64,000 nt of DNA from Mermis nigrescens (lineage: Eukaryota > Nematoda > Enoplea > Mermithida > Mermithidae), in assembly GCA_036768485.1 (NCBI GenBank), contig JAVLUZ010000228.1, positions 682,001-746,000 of the forward strand, given 5' to 3'. The notes under the pieces were generated by a model. It worked only from the letters and a program-made list of their open reading frames with translations, was not told where the DNA came from and did not search any database. This document shows, in pieces, positions 47,301-64,000 of the stretch; position 1 is the first letter of the stretch; every line of letters starts with the position of its first letter. Made by a program: the position numbers and the translations under genes.

Positions 47301-47498
47301 ACGCACGAGAAAACTTTATATTCACGCACATAATACCTACCAACAATGAATAGGAGAGCCAAACTGCTCCTTCGTGGTAACAACGACCGCGAAAAACAGC
47401 AATATCACCGACGTGTACAAATAATTCAATCTATCTACTGAATCATCGCAACGCTGCTTGTTGATCTTGTTTAATGCCTTCTCTAGAAAGTTAAGCAT
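38140..47498 (-). CDS. Innexin gap-junction protein, complete in seven exons
   Basis: The exons are 47498-47341, 46972-46749, 44745-44440, 41771-41697, 41632-41365, 39830-39717 and 38302-38140. All six introns are GT-AG, the phases agree, and the total is 435 codons plus stop, normal for the family. Innexins form hexameric channels joining cells, or hemichannels, in the plasma membrane. The YYQW signature (YYQWVPLIL) opens transmembrane segment 2. Segment 1 lies in exon 1, segment 3 in exon 3 (AYLFAKFLFILNASSQLFML) and segment 4 in exon 5 (IYLLLWFWFVLVSV). Extracellular cysteines are seen in HCW and SLCY (loop 1) and TLCD and QC (loop 2). Which paralogue it is cannot be told. The cytoplasmic tail ends in acidic and polar residues. 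Confidence 0.93.
38374..39716. other. Innexin intron 6, repeat-filled
   Basis: It holds a GATCGGC-type repeat near 38500 and 39000-39050 (TCTAGATCGGTCACGCTGTG; relatives near 52980, 53395 and 63430) and an AT-rich stretch near 39100-39200. Near 39380-39600 is a relative of the AGGTGGGCGGC family (GAGCTCTATCCATTGGTATC). Confidence 0.5.
39717..39830 (-). CDS. Innexin exon 6
   Basis: It codes the C-terminal cytoplasmic block with the DGALLLKFVTSHSGE motif, the family's 'DG..LL..I..N.G' region. The acceptor TATTGCCAG is the only one in phase. Confidence 0.88.
39831..41364. other. Innexin intron 5, repeat-filled
   Basis: AT-rich at its upper coordinates near 39840-40110. From 40147 it has a CAGGGCTGTACTTATGGGGG start like the CAGGGCCGTATTC element at 54384, and GGCGCTTTGCGCC near 40264. 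It ends with transposon-like TCACAGCTACGCCACTG near 40950. No gene. Confidence 0.5.
41365..41632 (-). CDS. Innexin exon 5
   Basis: It begins with the rest of the loop 2 cysteine, then VLTINMLNEKIYLLLWFWF, transmembrane segment 4. It ends at CG|GTAAGT. Confidence 0.94.
41697..41771 (-). CDS. Innexin exon 4
   Basis: A 75-base exon with the conserved FPRVTLCDV of extracellular loop 2, ending in the first base of the second loop cysteine codon. Confidence 0.92.
41880..42040 (+). repeat. GACCCCAGAATT-family repeat in innexin intron 3
   Basis: It reads from GGGGGTCTGGGGGAGGTTTC to CGGACCCCAGAATTTGGCTG and CTGCCCATATATG. Between here and 44440 the intron has many TTTTCGGCGCTTCGCGCC-type motifs (42465-43290) and no exon in phase. 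Confidence 0.6.
44440..44745 (-). CDS. Innexin exon 3
   Basis: It covers the cytoplasmic loop (INLHSILQLCSKADQDAG), transmembrane segment 3 and the family block LLNGRDWQES. It ends at a CCG|GTACTC donor. Confidence 0.93.
45072..45870. mobile_element. hAT-like element in innexin intron 2
   Basis: The ends are TAGAGCAGTCAAAATTTGGT and the inverse of TAGAGCAATCAAAATTTGAT. The 8-bp flanks CTCATAAC and CTCATAAG differ at one base. TTTGGTGCA repeats mark both subterminal zones. The frames inside are small and not recognisable as a transposase. Confidence 0.8.
46749..46972 (-). CDS. Innexin exon 2
   Basis: It covers extracellular loop 1 (SAEFRASWEQYVESLCYIS), the YYQW signature and transmembrane segment 2. 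The acceptor is TTTATTCCAG. The frame upstream of it, to 47061, is intron. Confidence 0.93.
46973..47340. other. Innexin intron 1
   Basis: A short AT-rich intron without recognised repeats, bounded by GTAGGT and TTTATTCCAG. Confidence 0.7.
47341..47498 (-). CDS. Innexin exon 1
   Basis: It begins MLNFLEKALNKINKQRCDDS and carries transmembrane segment 1 (YTSVILLFFAVVVTT) and the loop start FGSPIHC. It ends after two bases of a Trp codon at a GTAGGT donor. Upstream non-coding exons may exist. Confidence 0.88.
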
Positions 47499-47945
47499 TT
47501 CAGTATTAAAAACAGTAAGTAACTATTCAATTTACCAATGACCAATGTAGAGACGTTTAAATGACAAGTTCAGATTATTAAGTAGTGTAAAGCGGAGCTA
47601 GCTCAAACGAAAATTTAAATTGCCTGACAGTGATTCTGCAAATTGATCAAACAATGCGCAGTTCGGGTAAATAACGAGCGTAAATTAATCTTTTTTCAGT
47701 AAGCAAGCCATTCAAATTGTCGCAGTGCAAAAGGTAGACACATTGGCACGTTACGTGTGATATTTGTGAACACATTCGGTGATCAAAGATTATGGACTGT
47801 CTATGATTCACAATTCGGAGAAGTCGGATAAGCGAAGATGGAAAATATTCTAGGGATGTAAATATATGTAAGACCATATTGAAGTCAAAAATACTGCAAA
47901 AGTGCTTGAAATTGATGAGAAAATGTATACATAGATGGCATGCTT

Positions 47946-48111
47946 TAGTCCGTTTCAAACAACTTAGTGCATAATTTTGAAGAATTTTCATCATTAGTAA
48001 GCCGAGGGTTACGATAATTATGTATCAGATCAATGCTATAATCGCAATCTGTCAACTTATTTGTCTCGGAGATAATTTTGAAATGTATGACCGAACTGTT
48101 GTGAAACAGTA
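47946..48111. mobile_element. Mariner-like MITE, TAGTCYGTTTCA family
   Basis: It matches 36278-36441 through AAGCCGAGGGTTACGATAAT and AATTTTGAAATGTATGACCG. The ends are worn and the TA duplication is not clear. Confidence 0.75.
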
Positions 48112-48482
48112 CCTGCGTGTTCTCGGGGAGGGGTCCGGTCCAGAAGGTTGACCCCAGGCAAAATGTCAAATTTTCGGCGCTTCGCTCAAATTATTCACTT
48201 TTTGACTATATTCTGTTCAATTTACTCAAAATTTTACAATATTTTCTGCTTTAACGTCCACGAAAGAATGAACTTTGTCTAACGTCGAAAAAGAGTATTT
48301 TGACGTGCACCCATCCATGACTTGGGAGCCGAAAAAGGTACTCTCTAACAAGTTTTCAGGCGGACCCAACTCTCCTTGGATTAATTTGGAAAAAATGGGA
48401 ATTTTCTGAAGATAAAGAGGCAAAATGAAGCCAAAAGTAAGTAGATTGAAAATTTTCTTCAAAAGTGTTTGACCAGAAACTA

Positions 48483-48614
48483 TAGTCTGTTTTACAAAAC
48501 TTCGTGCATAAATTTTAAGAATTTTTATCGACATTAAGCCGAGGGTTACGATAATTATATATCAGATCAATGCTATAATCACAATTTATGACCGAACTTG
48601 TGTGAAACAGACTA
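48483..48614. mobile_element. Mariner-like MITE, TAGTCTGTTTTAC
   Basis: The inverted ends TAGTCTGTTTTAC and GTGTGAAACAGACTA are flanked by TA. An internal deletion makes it shorter (132 bp) than the copy at 36278. Confidence 0.8.
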
Positions 48615-49669
48615 TAACGACCGGATTTTAAGTGCAAAAAAGTAGCCATTTGTGTGCAAAAAACAACTGTTTGTGTGCAAATATAAAGGCCTGAAATTCA
48701 CTTCGCCAGTCACCATAAGTACTTTAATCGAACAAAAACTTGTTAAAAGTGATCACATTATAGGTAGGTACCTACATTTCAAGATTTTAATGTTAAATTT
48801 TGACAACGATAAAAAATTGCTCCGCCACATCAAATGAAACAATGGAGCATACTATATCCGGGTCTTTCTCATTGACAAATTTTTCCTCAGGGCTTTTGGT
48901 CAAACTTCTATGATATCTTCGCATCAGAGATCCATCCAAAAACTTAGGCTGCATCTGAACCTGGGCTTCTTATGTAAGACCTTCTTTTTCTAAATTTTCT
49001 CTGGCATATGACATGATCTCGAGCATGGCAATGAAAGGGTGTCATTTTCGATTAAGCTCGACGCACAGCAATAGCATCTTCAGTTAGCAGGTTCAAAAGT
49101 GCACATATTTTTAAGCAGTGTTGGCCACAGGCAACAGAAAAAATTAAATGCTACGAGTGCAAAATGGGAAACATGCGCATCAAAACAGTGGTTTTGTGTG
49201 CAGTTTAAAGGAAAAACCTCGACTGTGTGCCAAATTATCGAATTGTGTGCTGTGTGCAATAACGTAGCATCAAATCGATTCAAAAGTGATGTACTTATGC
49301 TTCTCTTGCATTCAAAGCAATATGTAGTGATAATGCAACTTTCGCTCTTATGCCAGCTTTTATTGGCCCCAAAAAAGTACAACTTTCACCTCTCCAGAGT
49401 CCAGACCGCTTGACCATTCACATCGTCCATGCTGTACATCTATATGGTGTTTACCATAATAAAGGCTTCTGGCGGAGCCTCGATTTCGGGGCTTCGAACC
49501 ACTCTCATTGTTCCCGTTTTCGGACACCCATCGTTTCCATTTTACAATTTTACTCATCAAATTCATTTCCCCTCAGTTTTTAAGACCGTTTTGGCCAGAA
49601 AATGCTCACTGGCTGTCTGTATTAAGCTGAATAATCATGACTAAAAATTTTCTGGCCAAGCGCAATTAT
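48615..49669. other. Intergenic stretch between innexin and Trap1
   Basis: Small frames on both strands overlap, with GTGTGCAAA/GTGTGCAGT phrases near 48640-48680 and 49190-49260. I see no exon that fits either neighbour. Confidence 0.4.
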
Positions 49670-50092
49670 CAGGGGCGGATTGAAAAAGGAGGGGGCCGCC
49701 CCCATTGGCCCGAAATACTTGACGAGATAAAGAATGGATATGTAATTTGCAATGATTTTGGGTCGTTTGCGATAATTTCTCAAAATTTTCCGGCGCTTCG
49801 CGTCGGATAATACCTGTTAATGTTTATTTACTTTCTTGGCGGCCTAAAAACCATTTTTTGGTCAAGTACATAACTACTAGGTTTCAAAACAATTTCATGT
49901 GCAACAAGAGCTATTTCAGTATATAAGAAGTTGCGTCAAAAAAAGATTGTAAATAAAAGTAGGCGACGCAAAACGCCAAAAACGCTATTTCGCACGTGAA
50001 GGGTGAATTTTGACCCTATTTTTAACTGTATTCGGCAAAGTTGGGGTACCGCCTTAAACCACTACCTCCCGAAATTTTTAGACCCGCCACTG
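49670..50092. mobile_element. CAGGGGCGGAT hAT-like MITE, long form
   Basis: The ends are CAGGGGCGGATT and CCCGCCACTG, with the subterminal GGGGGCCGCCCCCATTGGCCC-type block. The flanks GCAATTAT and ACAATGAT match at six of eight bases, suggesting an old insertion. Confidence 0.65.
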
Positions 50093-50207
50093 ACAATGAT
50101 GATAAGTAAACGGTGAATCAAATCAGAAAGACTGCCGAAAAATATCATAAACACCGAGGATAGTCTAGCCCGAACGTAAAACTGATTAAAAACCTGAATA
50201 TCGAGCG

Positions 50208-50213
50208 TTTTAT
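50208..50213 (-). other. Trap1 polyadenylation signal candidate
   Basis: An AATAAA on the minus strand 51 bases after the Trap1 stop, at a normal distance for a short 3' untranslated region. Confidence 0.5.
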
Positions 50214-50263
50214 TGTAAAACAATTAAAAACAGCAAAAAAATCAATAACTAAAGATATAAGAT

Positions 50264-62597
<12,334 letters not shown>

Positions 62598-62629
62598 CTG
62601 AAATGTAAACGACTATCATAGGTGCACAA

Positions 62630-63600
62630 GGTCAGGGTCGGCAGGGGGAGGGGGTGAAATCCCAAAATTCCAAAAACAGTAAATTTAACGTTTACGATTT
62701 TTTTGTTGTTTTAACGATAAAAATGGTCAAAATAGCCTATAAAACGTTTTTTAGTGGTAAAAACGCATTTTGAAAGCATTTTGACTGCATTAAAACACTT
62801 TTAACACTAAAAATGCAAAATGTTATAAATTTTGGGCGCTTTTTGAGTAAAAAGTACTTAAAAGTACTAATCCGGCAGCGAAGCGCAGGAAAAATTTTGA
62901 CAATTTTACTGCTTTTGACCTCAAAAATAATGCAAAAAAAACGTTACATCAGCTCACATCAGCTCAAAAATCGCCTGACAGTACCTGTCCGGCTGACCCT
63001 TCAGGAGTGGGGGTATTGCCCACTCAAACCCCCTATGTGCATGTATGACGACTATGCTTCATCAACCAGTCTAAATTAAAACGTCACTTTAAACAAAAAT
63101 AGTTGCATCGCCTCAATTTTATCTTAGTTAAAATGATATTTACTGTCACCTGACTAAAGGAAAAAACAATTTTATTTTACCCAGCATTACCACCACACAA
63201 GGGCGTGGGAGCCCTATGGAAAAGAGGAAATATTCTTGGGGGAGTAAATTAGGCAAAATGAAGGCCAAAAATTGACGAAAATTTGAAAATGTTATTCAAA
63301 AGTGCTTCAAATTGACCAGGAAATGTGTAATAACATACATAGTTTTAGTGCTTATTCCAGTTTTCCAGGTCATTTTGGCCCAAAAAAGTTCAATTTCAGA
63401 CCACCCTCAGATCGGCCGACCCCCTAGATCGGCCATGCTGTGCATCTATGGTTGAATTTCCCCGGAATCTAAAAGACCTCCAAAAACTGATGGACCCCAG
63501 AATTAAATTTTTGGTGATATTTTTGGCAATTTGGCCCATCAGACCCCAGATTTGGTTGCCGCCCATGTATGGTACCTAATCGTAAAATCTACTTCACAGA
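62630..63600. other. Trap1 upstream intron, repeat-filled
   Basis: It has GGCAGCGAAGCGC near 62873, TAGATCGGCCATGCTGTGCAT near 63430 and a GACCCCAGATTTGG piece near 63545. No further Trap1 exon could be recognised. Confidence 0.45.
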
Positions 63601-63602
63601 CC

Positions 63603-63801
63603 CAGGGGCGGATTTAGGAGGGGGCTAGGGAAGGGGCGGCCGCCCCCCCCCATTGGCCCAAAATAGTGCGCAAAATTGAGGATTTTTGAGCGATTTTTAG
63701 CGATTTTCGGGTTAAAACGGCTAATTTTTCCGCCCAAGTCAGGGTTCCTCCCCCCTTAGGGGTACCGCCCCCCCCTTACAAAAATCCTGAATCCGCCACT
63801 G
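63603..63801. mobile_element. CAGGGGCGGAT hAT-like MITE
   Basis: 199 bases with the ends CAGGGGCGGATTTAGG and CCTGAATCCGCCACTG. The flanks CACAGACC and CACAGAAC differ at one base. Confidence 0.85.
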
Positions 63802-64000
63802 CACAGAACCCTATGCGTGATTGACTATTGTTTAGTCCATGATTGTAAGACTAAAGAAGCGCTTTAAACTGTAGCATTACACCTAAATAATCCTTTTACA
63901 TGAGACGAGATTACTGCTGTTGAGTACCACTAAGGAGCATTAAGTATTTCTCGTGGACTATTTTTAGTTTCAGCTTATTTTTTAAATAAGTTGGATAATT

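Overview
The window is nuclear DNA of an invertebrate animal. It is AT-rich, has spliced genes with GT-AG introns, and is dense in transposons. An innexin gene (a protostome-type gap-junction family) and a TRAP1 gene fix it as animal; arthropod is my best guess, but I cannot place the species. There are no bacterial-style operons and no CRISPR array.

Two host genes can be followed exon by exon, both on the minus strand. One is a complete innexin coding sequence: seven exons, 47498 to 38140, 435 codons plus stop, with every splice phase consistent. The other is the 3' part of the mitochondrial HSP90 gene Trap1: six exons, 62597 to 50264, with its 5' exons beyond the right edge. Their introns are packed with small non-autonomous transposons, many with exact target-site duplications (TSDs).

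The left third (1-22.5 kb) is almost all mobile DNA. It holds a hAT-like element that received a second copy of its own family (1099-7147 containing 3932-6465, both with perfect 8-bp TSDs). It also holds two and a half copies of a long repeat carrying a tRNA-like Pol III unit, a long-inverted-repeat element, two decayed LINEs on the minus strand (16.6-17.5 kb and 18.7-21.5 kb), a MULE-like foldback and a GC-rich foldback.

The most unusual region is 24026-33886. Inverted copies of a repeat of about 200 bp bracket a block of decayed virus-like genes of the Polinton/adintovirus type on the minus strand: a basic virion-type protein, a pX-like core protein, a double jelly-roll major capsid protein, an adenain-like protease and a penton-like minor capsid protein. 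Directly downstream on the same strand is a TATA-binding-protein (TBP) homologue. A broken F-box gene on the opposite strand shares the interval. No DNA polymerase B, integrase or packaging ATPase is visible. A 2.3-kb hAT element landed at the junction of the capsid and protease genes, and its first three bases now form the capsid stop codon. I read the interval as a dead, non-autonomous capsid-module element with eukaryotic-type cargo.

The rest (33.9-38 kb, introns and flanks) is a mosaic of recurring short families. These include the AGGTGGGCGGCACCAAA family, the CAGGCACGTA and CAGGGGCGGAT families (8-bp TSDs, hAT-like), and TAGTCTGTTTCA elements (TA TSDs, mariner-like). A motif, GGCGCGAAGCGCC, turns up across otherwise unrelated repeats.
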